Assembly: GCA_000320605.2 (NCBI GenBank)
Contig: KB445793.1
Coordinates: 931,879 to 995,878 of the forward strand
Direction: 5' to 3'
From: Gelatoporia subvermispora B
Lineage: Eukaryota; Basidiomycota; Agaricomycetes; Polyporales; Gelatoporiaceae
Length of the DNA: 64,000 bases
Shown: piece by piece, positions 1-12,500 of the stretch
How the letters are laid out: each line of letters starts with the position of its first letter
How positions within the stretch are numbered: the first letter of the stretch is position 1
Made by a program: the position numbers and the translations under genes
The notes under the pieces: generated by a model
The model's input: only the letters and a program-made list of their open reading frames with translations
Databases searched by the model: none
What the model was told of the DNA's origin: nothing

Positions 1-1152
1 TGTGCCTAGTATTTGTACAATTCGCTGTAGCTGCTCTACATAGGTGTTTCAACTTAGCGATTGAATAAGGATATGCAGTTGCTTTGGATCCATACTTTCG
101 GCCTCGGAAGATGGGCTGTCCTGTCAGAAGCTCCGCGAATACACATCCTACCGACCATAAATCTCCAGCGGGACCCTTCCGAACATTGAATCATAAGCAG
201 AACAGGAGCACCGTCATCTCTTACCCATTCCGCGTAGTCTAGTATACACTCAGGTGCACGGGACCATCTTGTCTCAGCATTCTCGAGGACCAGACCACAC
301 GTTTCGGAGGACCCGGAGTCACCAAAGCCTTGGCATGACGGACCAAAGCTTCGCGCAAGACTAAAGCCAGTGATGCTAGGGTCGTAATCGTTGCCGATGA
401 GGATATTGTTTGGTCGAATGTCGCAATGCAATAATTTGGCCGAGTGAATGAACGCAAGCCCTCGCAATACACCGTATAAGCACGCAGCGACGTCCTTCTG
501 CGTGCTGACCCTCCGAAATGTCGAAGGAATACATAGGTGAGTCAAAGAGCAAGACGTATCATTGTATCATTCTTTGTAGCACGTACATATGACCTCAGGG
601 TATACGACATGAAGTATTCCTATTCGAGACCAAATTTTAGACATTGGGCTGATTGGCAGGAAAATCGCGAGACGACCTACATATATGTCAGTTTCGTTCA
701 TGTCATGATTCGGTCGAGCTATCAGGTTGGCGTCATGTAAGCGCACAATCTGAGGAAGACATGAGTGTAGATAATATGTGACAGATAACTTTGAATGTCA
801 CTGACGTTCCCGTGAGAATAGAAGTGTCGCATTAGTCTGTCACAAATTGATACGTGCAAGATATACAGAGAGCAATGTGTACGCACTTCAGCTCGCGAAG
901 GCACCGCTTCCACACGATAAGCTACGGACCTCTATCAATGCAAGTCAATTACAGCTTAAGCCAGGCACGCACATCGTCGTTGATGTTAGAAAATCGCTTC
1001 ACAACATAATGAAGCTTGGATTGCTTATGTTTGATGAGGATTGCACAAGCACAGGCTTTGAAACTGCTGCCGAGCTCCTTGACGAACTCATACTCGGAGC
1101 CGATGTTGAAGACTACGATTGTGGAAGGCACAGTCGCTGCCTCTTCGTCCAT
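1..1152 (-). CDS. Divergent MAP-kinase-like protein (probable pseudokinase), 5' part; 3' end outside window
   Basis: This resembles the fungal MAP kinase family (Slt2/Fus3 type), running leftward off the window edge. The chosen ATG (1152) opens exon 1 (1152-973), which has the MAPK-like segment YEFVKELG. Exon 2 (921-887) and exon 3 (from 836) join to give a KRxLRELKLMRHF-like helix-C segment. The exon near 513-240 holds the catalytic-loop and activation region, and 175-60 holds the DxWSVGC subdomain. Introns are about 50 bp. Key residues differ from an active kinase: the glycine loop GxGxxG is GSSFKA, HRD is HCD, DFG is TGF, and no TEY dual-phosphorylation motif precedes the retained RAPE. 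The VAIK-type lysine (YVVKRF) and RAPE remain. Reading frames and splice sites look preserved, so this could be an expressed pseudokinase; a young pseudogene is the alternative. Exon boundaries between 690 and 515 are uncertain. Confidence 0.6.
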
Positions 1153-1987
1153 AATCAGGATAGAAAACGAGGTAAAGAAAGCCGGGTGTATTAGCAGGAC
1201 AGAACACAGCAAAGTCAGAGAGGATTTCCGGATAGCATACACGCAATAGTGCACGGTATCGGAGCATCTCGCACATAAGACGTGTATTCGGCGTGGCCAC
1301 TAGAAATGAACAGTGCAAGGCCAGCGCGTGTGATACCGACGTAAGACTACACAGCCTAGATGCTGGGCGTGCTGAATGCAGTCGAGCTAGCTCAAGCAAT
1401 GGGGTAGAAGGACGTCGAGAAAGACTCTGAGCATTACTTAACAATCTGAGCCTTGAAGCTGGGAGCTTGAAGTATGAGGGACATCAACCTGCCAGTGCGC
1501 GGGCGCTGACGTCCCGGACTCATGTCACGGTATCAAAACACCTCACACAGTAAGCGTATATTCCAACGTGCTCAGAAGCAATGGCCGAAATGAACGATGT
1601 TGTGAGCGAGGTATGCATGTGTGGCTTTGATGTATCACTACAGCCCAGGATGCTGAGGAGACCGGGTACAGCCGAGATGGTGTCGGGTCATGTAGAAGTT
1701 CTAAGAGGCCGGTGCCTCATCTAGATTCGTACCCTAGAATCGTGCCAGAATCTCCGCGTAAATCTCACTCTGATTGCCCCAAGATAATGAATCAAAGTTA
1801 CAATGAAAGTTTAAATACGGATTACCGATACATACTACAGGACAGATGCTCGCGGTTGCACTGCCATGTACGAAGGGATCAGTGTGCAAGGTACAATAAC
1901 AATATCTGAACAATTCTATGATTGCCGCAGCTGCGTGATCTGACGCGCTCAATCCCCAGATCCGCGAGATGACGGTCCAATGATTGG
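1153..1987. other. Intergenic stretch between two minus-strand genes
   Basis: This lies between the start of the MAPK-like gene and the stop of the Cep57-type gene. It would hold the promoter of the former and the 3' UTR of the latter. Only short open frames without recognisable motifs are present. I see no RNA gene or repeat here. Confidence 0.5.
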
Positions 1988-4900
1988 CTAAGTCGGGCGA
2001 TCCAGTACGACGCATTGCCCCGTAGGTTTGTCTTTGTACGTTAGCAGATCGTAGAGGGATGCAATTTGGTCGCCCTACGTCCCTGGTTAACAGGCATGGA
2101 CGGCCAAGGAGGCGTATGTTACTCACCTTCTGCTCTAGGATATCGATCACCTCACGTAGATGCTCTGCCAAGACGTTGCGCTTTGCAACATTTGATGCAG
2201 CATCTATGACCTTGTACTGGTCTGCTAACTCGATATAGATACTGTGCGAAAGCATCAGCTCATGCTAGATACCTGTGCGAGCAGCAAGAACAAACCTTTT
2301 GTAATGTGTGAAGTCATCTTCTAATTCCCGGAGTACGCGCGCCAAGATCGTCTGTGGTGGGAGCCTCTCCCGCTTCGCATCTTCCGTACCGCAGAGCTCT
2401 TGTTCGCGCTCTGCCTGCTTGCCCTTGGACTCAACACCGAACCATGGGTGACGCTGTTCACGCTCTACATCGCTTTCCGCATCCTCAACTGTTGTACGAT
2501 ATCTCTGGAATCGCGCCGGCCCTTCTTGTCCACGCCCATGCCCGTCCGAATGTACACGGTGCCGCCGACTGCGTCTATGGCATACCGAACACTTCTGTGC
2601 GTCATGCGGCGGCGCCGAAAAGAAGAGTTGCTCGAGGTGTGCGCCGCGGATCTGCGGGAAAGGTGTCTGTGACTCGGCAGGAGACGCAGCGCGCTGAGAG
2701 CGACGTTCGTGCGATCGAGCGCGCTCGGACTGCGTGTCGTGGGCAGGCGCAAGGCGGGCGTTGCGGAGGGCGTGTGCAGGAGTGGGGGCATCCGGGCGGG
2801 GAGCACTGCTTGGTATAGGGGACTGGTCGCGTGGGGAGACGCCGCCAGTAGGGCGGTATGATGTGCTCGCAACTGGAGGTGCGCGCTCAGGTTCCACATC
2901 GTTGGTGGCTGCGACGCCATTGTTGCGTCTGCTCAGGTTGGTCGGCCGGTCACCGAGCACAGACCCGTGCGGGGAACCGACGCGGGAGTGTAAGCGGGAT
3001 GATGCATTAGATGCGTGTGAGTGGTCTGATGAATGGGAAGATGAGGCGGATCGCTCAGAGCGGCGTTCTTGTAGCTCTACAGAGATGCGTTCAAGCTCGT
3101 CCTCGCCAATGAATGGTCGTGAATCGGCAGCACCGGGGGTCTGTGATGAGCCTAATGTGGCATGATCCGTTCGGAACGTCTTATCCACGTCCGGTCGATG
3201 ACGTGATGGTGTCGGAGAACTACGAATCGATGATGGTGTAGCGTCCTCTTCTGACTCACTGACGTCTCCTTCCGGATCCACTTGTCTGACAGAGGTCTCA
3301 GGGATTTGCGCCTGGGTACGGTCAGGGAGGCCATCATCTGATTCATCGTCTTGCTCCTGGGATTGCTGCTCACGCATTGACCTTCGTTCCTCGAGGCCCT
3401 CTTCGATGACGCCACGCAAGACCTGCACCTCTCCCGCTAATCGCTCGACCTCGTGACGTAGCGAGTCGACCTCTTGGCCTTTCTCAACCAGAGCCTGTGC
3501 ATCTGTATCACGTAGCGAGCGCAGCTCTTGGAGAAGGCGCTGGTGCTCGGATAGCTCCGTGGTAAGCCTAGACAGATGAGAACGAAGGGGTGCAATAAGA
3601 GCCTCTAATTCTGTGAAGAATGTCAGATTTTAGTTCGTAGCACCTCCGACAAGACTGTATCACACACCCTTCTTCGCTTGCACTGCCTCTCTGTATCTGC
3701 TTTGGTCCGGGTCATCCGTTTCAGCATGCCCTCTCGGGTAGTTCCTTGTTCTTTGAGCATGTCGCTCTCGATCTTGCCGTTGCTGCTGCGCAATTGTGGT
3801 TTCTCTCTCTTGTACTTTTGTCCGCTGCCTGGATATCTCATCCTTGCACGCTTCGAGCTCCATCTCCAGTTCGCGAACGCGACGCCGAGAGATACTATGC
3901 TCCGATTCCAGATTCGCAAGCTTTGCATGCACCGCGTTCAGCGTGGCACGGATACGGGCTAAGATATACAAATCACACGTCAGTACAGAATTCGTTGTCT
4001 GCGAAGATATCTGCAGCAACGTACCTGCTGTCTCGGTGTCTTCTCTCGGGTTATACTGGTAGAACTCCAGGCGCACTTGAGCCGGCGACTCAACAGCACT
4101 CGTCAAGCCAGTCACATCTGGTAGTTGAAGCTTTGCCCTGCGCGGGGTCCTCAAACGTCCCATCCTGCCTGGTGTGTGGCCGGACTCCGTGGCTCTGTGA
4201 CTAGCAGGATCCCTCATCGCAGCACTTTCCTGTGCATGTCTGACTGTACGAGCCCCCGAGTGAGCGGACGACCTGGCCGGCCGTTGGTCAGCCTCCATCT
4301 CCCAGCGACCCTGCTCTGCCTGTATTTCGCGTGCTATCCCACGCGCCATCTTGGTGAACTTAGAGCTGTTCGCGGGCGTGGGTGGCTGCACGTTGACCTC
4401 GGGGTCGACATAGGACAGGGATTGATCCCTTCGGGGACGCGGTGTGTCAATACGCGCACTGGGTGCGGGCGAGCGAGTGTGTGCTGTTGTCACAGTCTCG
4501 GGAGCGGACGACGTGGGGCAGAGACGCGTGCTAGAAACACGTTTAGGAGACAGGAAGCCCTGTGCACTGCGAGGTCGTTTTGGAGAAAATGCAATTTTGT
4601 TGAGAGCGTCGGACAATTTGGGGCGCGAACTGGGGGAGACAGGAGGGGGAGACTTGGGCTCCGAGCTAGAGCTCGACGACGAAGACGATTGTGGGGAACG
4701 GAGGGCTTTCATGGGCGGAAGAGAATAGCCAGATTTGAGTACTTCGTCGAGCTCAGCAGTGTCATCGACAACGACTGGGTCAAAGTCGACGGCAGCAGAC
4801 ATCTACAGAGAATGGCATCGAATTAGAGGTTACGACGTTCGCGGCACGGTAGAATAACGAGGTGGAGAGCAGAAAAATAGGATTATAGGAAAAGACACGC

Positions 4901-5394
4901 ACGGCTTGTCTCGATCTGGTGGAGTCGAAGTCAAGAGCGCTGAGGCGAGTGTTGATGCCAGCCACGATCCCCTGCAGTGGTCTATCGGGATCGTACTCTG
5001 CCCCACTCATGCTAACATCCCTTCTGGCACTACGGCCACCCAATCCAGCGCTCAGAGTCAGGGCACTCGCATGATGAGCTGCGGTCGAGATGGTTTGGCC
5101 AGCGTAAGGGTCCACAACATCGTCATCATCGACGGTCCGATAGGACCAATGGTGGTACTGACTTTCGTCGGGATCAAAATGGTCGCGGGTACGCTGTTCG
5201 AAGGATGCATAAGGAGAGAATGGGGAGGGGCCGGGGTTGTGTCTGGGGTATTCAACGTCGGAATCGTCGTTGGCGGAAGAAAGATGGATCGACAAATCAG
5301 TGTTATGCCTTAGGTTGTGTTCAAGCTGGATGCGGTGCTGCTCTGTCTCGTCTCCTCGGATGCTATACTCGTAGAGGGAGGAGCGCCGAGACAT
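1988..5394 (-). CDS. Spindle-pole/centrosome protein with C-terminal Cep57-type microtubule-binding domain
   Basis: Six exons can be joined in frame: 5394-4903, 4802-4025, 3958-3668, 3610-2296, 2241-2127 and 2074-1988, giving about 1025 residues. The N-terminal half is low-complexity, Ser/Pro-rich and probably disordered. Two coiled-coil blocks follow, one from exon 3 (Glu/Arg/Gln-rich heptads) and one at the start of exon 4. The last about 100 residues, spread over exons 4-6, contain HYKSIYIELADQYKV, NVLAEHLREVIDILEQK and DQIASLYDLLTYKDK. I recognise these as the Cep57 microtubule-binding domain found in fungal spindle-pole-body scaffolds such as fission yeast Ppc89. The expected role is anchoring at the spindle pole. 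The ATG at 5394 is used because it joins in phase; a second ATG at 4802 sits exactly at the exon 2 boundary. The gene shares a short divergent promoter with BMS1. Confidence 0.8.
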
Positions 5395-5678
5395 GGCGTA
5401 GGGGTATCGCGTGAGAGTATGTGCTCGATGTGTGGAACGGTGAGCAGATGTGCGAGGTCAACAACAGCCGCGATGTGGACGACGGCCGACAGACGCCGGC
5501 TGCGTTCTTCAACAACGCGGCATCACGTGAGCGCGTCGCGCGGCCCCTAACCCCGGCTGCTGACAAACCCTAACCTCGACCTCAGTATCACTTTTTGCTC
5601 TCGATCAATTGCAGCGCTTAGAACTTGTAGTCGCCGCCGCCGCCGTTCCTCCCGCCATCTCCCTCGCTGCTCGCGAGT
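5395..5678. promoter_or_regulatory. Divergent promoter between the Cep57-type gene and BMS1, with telomere-like box
   Basis: This 284-bp gap separates the two start codons. It contains AAACCCTAACC at 5565-5575 and a related CCCCTAACCCC around 5544, both resembling the fungal Tbf1/telo-box (RCCCTAA). It also has a palindromic CACGTG at 5524-5529. Telo-boxes are common upstream of ribosome-related genes in several fungi, which fits BMS1. No TATA box is obvious. The sites are seen directly; their function is inferred. Confidence 0.35.
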
Positions 5679-8600
5679 ATGTCAGAGCAACAGACTCACA
5701 AGGCTCATCGACCATCACAGTCTGGCGCAAAAGCGGAGAAAAAGTCAAAGGCCAAGGGCAAGGAGAAGCAACATGGTTTCAACGAAAAAGCGCGTCCTAG
5801 CCACCCGCCTGAACACACCGTACTGACGAGTTCATGCAGGCTTTTGCACCGAAATCGGGTCGCCGTGCAGAGCGGCAAGGAAGACGTAAAGTAGAAAAGG
5901 ACCAGACCCGTCTCCACGTTCCCCTCGTCGACCGCACGCCCGATGACCAACCCCCGCCCGTCATTGTAGCCATCGTCGGACCCCCGGGCGTCGGCAAGAC
6001 CACCCTCCTGAAGTCACTCGTTCGCCGCTATACCAAACAGACTCTCAACCATGTGCAGGGACCCATCACTGTTGTTAGCGGCAAGAAGAAGCGTATAACA
6101 TTCATCGAGTGTAACAGTGACCTCAACTCCATGATCGACGTTGGCAAAATTGCCGACCTCGTGCTGCTCATGATTGATGGCTCATATGGCTTTGAGATGG
6201 TATTTAGCTCTATCTTGTTACTTTGAATACGTCTCACATGCACGTAGGAAACATTCGAATTCCTCAACATCCTCCAATCCCACGGCTTCCCCAAAGTCAT
6301 TGGTGTCCTCTCCCACCTCGACCTCATCAAAAAGGCAGACACTCTCCGCGCTACCAAAAAGGCTCTCAAAAAACGCTTTTGGACTGAGATATACCAGGGT
6401 GCCAAGCTCTTCTACCTCTCCGGCGTGCTCAATGGTCGCTACCCTGACACGGAAATCCTCAACCTCTCACGTTTCATTGGCGTGATGAAGTTCCGCCCAC
6501 TTGTCTTCCGCAACTCGCACCCTTACCTCCTTGCGGACCGATTTGAGGACCTCACGCCACGTGAGGAGATTCGCGCATCCAAGGGCAAGTGCGACCGCAC
6601 AGTCACCGTCTATGGCTACCTCCGCGGCACGAACCTGCGCTTGGGCACGAAGGTGCACATCCCCGGCGTGGGGGATCTGGCAATGAAGAGCGTGACGATG
6701 CTTGGTGATCCATGCCCGCTACCTGACGCTGATTCGGAGAAGCGGCGGAGACTGAGCGAGAAGCGCAAGTTGCAGGTACATGCGCCGATGAGTGACGTTG
6801 GCGGGGTCATCTACGACAAAGATGCCGTTTACATCAATGTCCCCGGTAGTTTCACTCGCGGGAATATGGATGGTGTGTTTATTTGCCAGAACCTCTTGGA
6901 CTCATGCTAATTATCAAGTGCAGTTCCTCAGGGCGAAGGAGAGAAGATGGTAATGGACCTACAAGACGTCCGAGAAACGCTCGAGGATGGTGTCGCACGT
7001 AGCCAGATCAAGCTCTTCGGGACATCCTCCAAGCCACTCGCCGTCGATCCGGGCCCGAGCCGCTTACACATGGATGAGGGCGATGACGATGAGGACGATG
7101 AGGGCGCGAGTGACGAGGAGGACGAAGAGTCGGAGGGCGATTTCGGCGAGGAGCTAGAGAGTCGCGCAGACGAAGAAGATGACTGGGAGCCAGACGACGA
7201 CGACGTCGACGAAGAAGATGATGGTGCGCTCCCCCATGACACGGGCCGGTCTTCTCTTCGCGAGGTGCGCCGGTCGACGCGCCCCTTGCCGTCTGAGCGC
7301 CAGCGCCGAGAGGTTGAATACGCAGAAAGCGACTCAGACCTCGGTGGCTCCGACGATGAAGATACAGCGCGCGGCGGGTCAGGGCGACGCGTACGCTTCG
7401 GCGACGAGGACGACGTCGATATTGCTAGCGATGGCGCTGATGAAGACGAAGACATGTCCGGCGACGAGGAGGCTCCGCGATGGAAGGCGGACCTGGGCGC
7501 GAAGGCGCAGGCGGCGTTCGAGATGCACGGACGTAGGGGCAAGCGGAAAGACTGGACGAAGCTAATCTACATGTCGTCGCTCAGCCCTGCGGACATCCTG
7601 CGCGACATTTCAAACGCATCCGCACGCGGCGAGCAGGGGATGTCCCTGGACGACGAAGACTTCTTCACGGTAGTGAGTAGCTCAGGGCCACAGGAGCAGG
7701 AGGAGTTCGACCAGACGAAGGAAGCTCTCCGTGCCGAGGACTTGAAGGTATGGGAGGACGAAGAGATGCTCAATTCTATCCGGAGTCTCTTCATCACCGG
7801 CGAGTCGGCAGAGGCTCCCGCAGCCGAACACGGCGAAGGCGACGACTTTGGTGGCCTCGATCATGAGGATGGGTCCGCCGCAGGCAGCGACAACGAAGGT
7901 GAAGGGCAGACCCCCGCCGATCCCGAAGCTGCGCGAGCCGCTGCCCTCGCAGCTAAGAAGGAGGCGCTGAAGCGCAAGTTCGACGAGCAATATGACGACC
8001 CAGAGGCCTCGAAGCTCGATTTCTACGAAGAGAAGAAGGATGAGATGGCAAGACAGCTCCAACTCAACCGTGCAGAGTTCGAAGGTATCGATTCCGAGGC
8101 GCGAGCTCTCATCGAGGGCTACCGTCCCGGCTCGTATGTGCGAATCGAGCTTGCGGACGTGCCATGCGAGATGGTCGAGAACTTCGACCCTTCGTATCCC
8201 ATCATCGTTGGCGGGCTACTTCCCTCCGAGGAACGCTTCGGTTTCGTGCAGGTCCGCATCAAGCGGCACAGATGGTTCGCGAAGACACTTAAGACGAATG
8301 ACCCGCTCATTATCTCTCTCGGCTGGCGGCGATTCCAAACGCTCCCGATATACTCACTCGACGACCACTCCATCCGAATGCGCATGCTCAAATATACACC
8401 GGAGCATATGCACTGCTACGCGACATTCTACGGTCCAGTTGCACTACCAAACACTGGTTTCTGTGCGTTCAACTCGCTGTCGAGCAGCGTTGCCGGCTTC
8501 CGGGTCTCTGCGACTGGTGTCATCCTGGACATTGATCGGTCGACGAAAATCGTGAAGAAGCTCAAGCTCACGGGTGTCCCTTATAAGATCTTCAAGAACA

Positions 8601-9389
8601 CCGCGTTCGTGAAGGACATGTTCACCAGTGCTCTTGAGGTGGCCAAGTTCGAGGGTGCCAATATTCGAACAGTGTCGGGCATCCGTGGCCAAGTGAAGAA
8701 GGCCCTGGCGAAGCCAGACGGTGCATTCCGAGCTACTTTTGAGGACAAGGTGCTCATGAGCGGTATGGCGACATTATAGCCCGCATTCTTATGGCCGCCA
8801 CGCTGACACATTTCTTATGATAGATATTATCTTCCTTCGCGGATGGTATTCCATTCAACCACGCAAGTTCTACAACCCGGTCACATCTCTACTACTATCG
8901 CATCAACAAGAATGGCAAGGCATGCGATTGACTGGCCAAGTGCGCCGCGAAGAGGGCTTGAAGACCCCTCTGGACGTCAATTCAACATACAAGCCTATCG
9001 AGCGACCAGGGCGTCGCTTCAACCCGCTGAAAGTCCCCAAGAACCTGCAAGCTGCGCTGCCGTATGCCTCGAAGCCCAAGATCATGAAGGCTCAGAGCCG
9101 GCAAACGTACATGCAGAAGCGGGCGGTCGTCCTGGAGCCCGAAGAGAAGAAAGCGATGGCTCTGCTGCAGCAGATGCGCGCGCTCCGTAAGGATCAGGTC
9201 GCGCGACGGAAAGGGAAACAGGAGGAGCGACGTGCTGTTCATCGCCAGAAGGTGGCAAAGGAGGAAGAGAAGAAGTCCGAGAAGGATAAAGAGAAGCGGA
9301 AGGAGTACATGAGAGTTGCCGGCGTGAAGAGCAAGAGGGAGAGCGAGCGAGAGGAAGGTGGCAGGCGGAGTAAGCGTACCAAGACGTAG
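5679..9389 (+). CDS. BMS1: Ribosome biogenesis GTPase Bms1
   Basis: Bms1 is a nucleolar GTPase of the SSU processome that acts with the endonuclease-like factor Rcl1 in 40S maturation. Exons are 5679-5789, 5840-6199, 6248-6872, 6924-8762 and 8824-9389, giving about 1166 residues, close to the family size. Near residue 55-80 the sequence reads VVDRTP-like followed by the P-loop [14 protein letters not shown]. Further on come [34 protein letters not shown] and [17 protein letters not shown], then the acidic Asp/Glu-rich central linker (about 7,070-7,470). The conserved C-terminal AARP2CN/RIBIOP half contains [20 protein letters not shown] and [15 protein letters not shown], and the end is a basic Lys/Arg-rich tail. 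Intron 1 keeps frame only if it is GC-AG (5790-5839); an in-frame ATG at 5834 inside that intron is a less likely start because it drops the conserved N-terminus. Confidence 0.95.
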
Positions 9390-9553
9390 CGTACTTCATG
9401 ACGTTGTTTATCGTGCTGCTATGGATCTCACTATTTCTGCATCTCATCGTGACCCACAAATATGTCTGCAACATGAACTGGGATACAGAGTTGATTATTA
9501 TGGCTGCACACTGTTTATATCTATAGTACATGCTGACATAGCCCAAAGCACAT

Positions 9554-12500
9554 TTATGCGAATGCAGTTGCGAGGAAGGATTCGATTTCCTTCTTGTGGA
9601 TAGCCTACAACGACATGTCAGTGAAAATCCCGCGATCAGACTGAGGAGTAAAGTACTGACCTTGCTACCAGTTGCGACCGAGCTGGTCGGGTCACGACCA
9701 GCGTACAACGGGTACTTGCCCTTGTGGTGCTGAGTCTCGTTGGCAGCGGTCAAGATACGAGGTCCAACGTAAGTCCAGGCACCATTGTTGAGGGGCTCCT
9801 CCTACAGCAGGCATCAGGAACTGCGCGCAACGGGCTCCAAAAAAATGAACACGAACCTGGCACCAAAGAATGTCGGCGTTGGGGTACTTGTCCAAGTGCG
9901 GCGTAACCTGAGCAACAGTCAGATCAAGGGCGCAGTTATCAATCACTGGCACTTACAAGGTCGTACGGGAAGGGTGAAATCTGCTCCACACGGCTGATAA
10001 CAACGTCCTTGATGCCCTTGTCCTCACGCTCCTGGAGGAGGGTTTGGTACACCTGACCAGTGCACAGAATGTGGCGTCTGATCTGCTCGGGAGCAACGAG
10101 GTCCTCGGGGTGCGAGTCGGGGATGTAGCGCTGGAAGTGGGTCTCGCCAACCATCTCAGACAGATCTGAGCGGGCCTTAGGGTGACGGAGAAGCGACTTC
10201 GAGAAGAACAGAATGAGCTGTACGAGGTGTTAGCGTGTGCATACATTGACCAGACAGAAAGCGACTAACCGGCTTGCGGAAGTCACGGTGGACTTGACGG
10301 CGGAGAACATGGAACTAGAGAGAAGTCAGCGATCCAAGTATACTTCCCTTGAGAGCACAACGCACGTAGTTCGCGGGAGTACTAGATAGGAAACAAAGTT
10401 ACATCAGCACCATTGCTTTTAAGAGTCTGGGCACATCAACTTACGTCGGGTAAACGACCTGCATGTTGCAGTCCTGGTGCTGCCTCTCGAGCTTCTCGGG
10501 GGTGGGGAACACATGCGGGTGGTCATCGCAGAGCTGCAAGAAGCGCTCCAGACGTCCGCTCGAGTGCTCAGGTCCCTGGCCGTCGAAACCGTGGGGGAGA
10601 CTCATAACAAGGCCGGTGCGCTGGAGCCACTTGCGCTCGCCAGAGGCAATGAACTGGTCAATGATACACTGCGCATTGTTCGCAAAGTCACCAAACTGTG
10701 CCTCCCAAACGGTGAGGGAGTCGGGCGAGACGAGCGAGTAACCGAGCTCGAAGCCGAGCGCGCCGAATTCCGAGAGCGACGAGTTGCAGACGACGAAGCG
10801 GGCCTGGTTGGAGCCAAGGTTGTTCAGCGGAATGTACTGTTGCTCGTTCTCTTGGTCATGGATGACAGCGTGGCGCTGAGAGAAAGTACCACGCTCGACA
10901 TCCTGACCAGACACGCGGACATGGATCTTCTCGAGTGCGAGCGCACCGATCGCAAGCGCTTCGGCCGTAGCCCAGTCAATGTTGCGGCCCTCCTCGACAG
11001 TCTTGCCGCGAGTGGCGAGGATACGAGCGAGGTTGCGGTGGGGAGTGAAGCCCTCGGGGAAAGTCGAGATAGCCTGGCCGATACGCTTGAGGACATCCTC
11101 GCCAGTTCCGGTGGCACGGGTCGGGAGGGTCTCCTCAGCCAGCTTCTTGGGGGACGGGAAACCGGGCCAAGAGGCGGAGAGCCACTCCTTGCTGGTCGGG
11201 ACGTAGTCCTTCGCACCGTTCGCGGCCTTCTCGAGCATGCCCCAGACCCATTTCTTGTGCTCCTCAATGTCCTTCTCAGTGAAGGTACCGCGGTCCACGA
11301 GGAACTTGGAGTACTTGGTCAGGGGCGTGGGCTGTTTCGCAATAGCCTTGTACATGCGCGGCTGCGTGAAGCTGGGTTGATCTGTTTCATTGTGACCGTA
11401 GCGACGGTAGCAGACGATGTCGATAACGACGTCCTTCTTCCACTTAGCGCGCCAGTCTGCAGCCAGCTGGCACACGAAAGTGACAGCCTCGACGTTATCA
11501 CCGTTGACGTGGAAGATGGGCGCGTCAATTGCCTTTGCGATATCCGACGGGTAGGGAGTAGACCGAGCGAAGCGTGGATCCGTAGTGAAGCCAATCTGGT
11601 TGTTGACGATCAGGTGGATTGTCCCTCCAGTGCCGTAGTTGGGGAGATTGTGGAAGCCCATGGTCTCGTAGACGACGCCCTGACCAGCAAACGCGGCATC
11701 ACCGTGCAACAAAACGCCCATCGCCGTGCTGTGGGCTGCCTCATCCTGCGCAAAGTGCTGCAACCCACGAGTCTTACCAAGTACAACCGGGTCCTCTGCC
11801 TCCAGATGCGACGGGTTCGCGACGAGCGACAGAGCGACCTTCTTGCCAGATGGGGTGGGACGAATGTAGTTAGCGCCAAGATGGTACTTGACGTCACCAG
11901 CCGGGGAGTCGTCGTCCGCCGCAGTACCAGAAAACTCGTTAAGAATGGCCTCGATGGGTTTCCGAATGACGTTGGCCAACACATTGAGACGACCTCTGTG
12001 CGGCATACCAATAGTAACGTTCTTGACACCGTGCTCGACCGAGCGATCAATGAGCGCCTTCATACCGGGGATGAGAGACTCGCATCCCTCGAGACCGAAA
12101 CGCTTCTCGTTCGGGTACTTGCTAGCAATGAACTTCTCGAACGACTCGGACCAGATGGTACGGTCGAGGATCATACGCTTCTCGTCGACAGTATAATTCC
12201 ATGGCTTGGGAACCTCGACGCGTTCCCGGATCCAGTCGCACTGCTCCTTATCCGGAATGTGGATGTACTGCCAGCCGACAGCACCACCTGAAAGAGGAAT
12301 GAGGAAGATGTAATAGGACAGAAAAGTCGCACGACTTACAGTAGATGCGTTTGCAGACCTTGATAATCTCGCCCAGCGACATCGTTTTGCGGTCCCCAGT
12401 TGCAAAGTGAGGGAGGATACCAGGCCCCAGAGCAATCTCCTTGTCAAGATCGCGTTCAGTGAAGCCATATCTGCTGAGCTCGAGCTCTGGAGGACGCAGG

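Noticed and set aside
5834..5842. Alternative BMS1 start ATG at 5834
   Set aside because: It would drop the conserved Lys-rich N-terminus (from 5679), which joins properly through the GC-AG intron.
6928..7542. Serine-rich 204-codon open frame antisense to BMS1
   Set aside because: It mirrors the Asp/Glu-rich linker of BMS1 (GAC/GAG read backward gives Ser/Leu codons); no independent evidence.
10477..12291. A 604-codon open frame on the plus strand
   Set aside because: It is exactly antisense to KGD1, whose minus-strand product matches the E1 family throughout. The open antisense frame is a by-product of codon bias.
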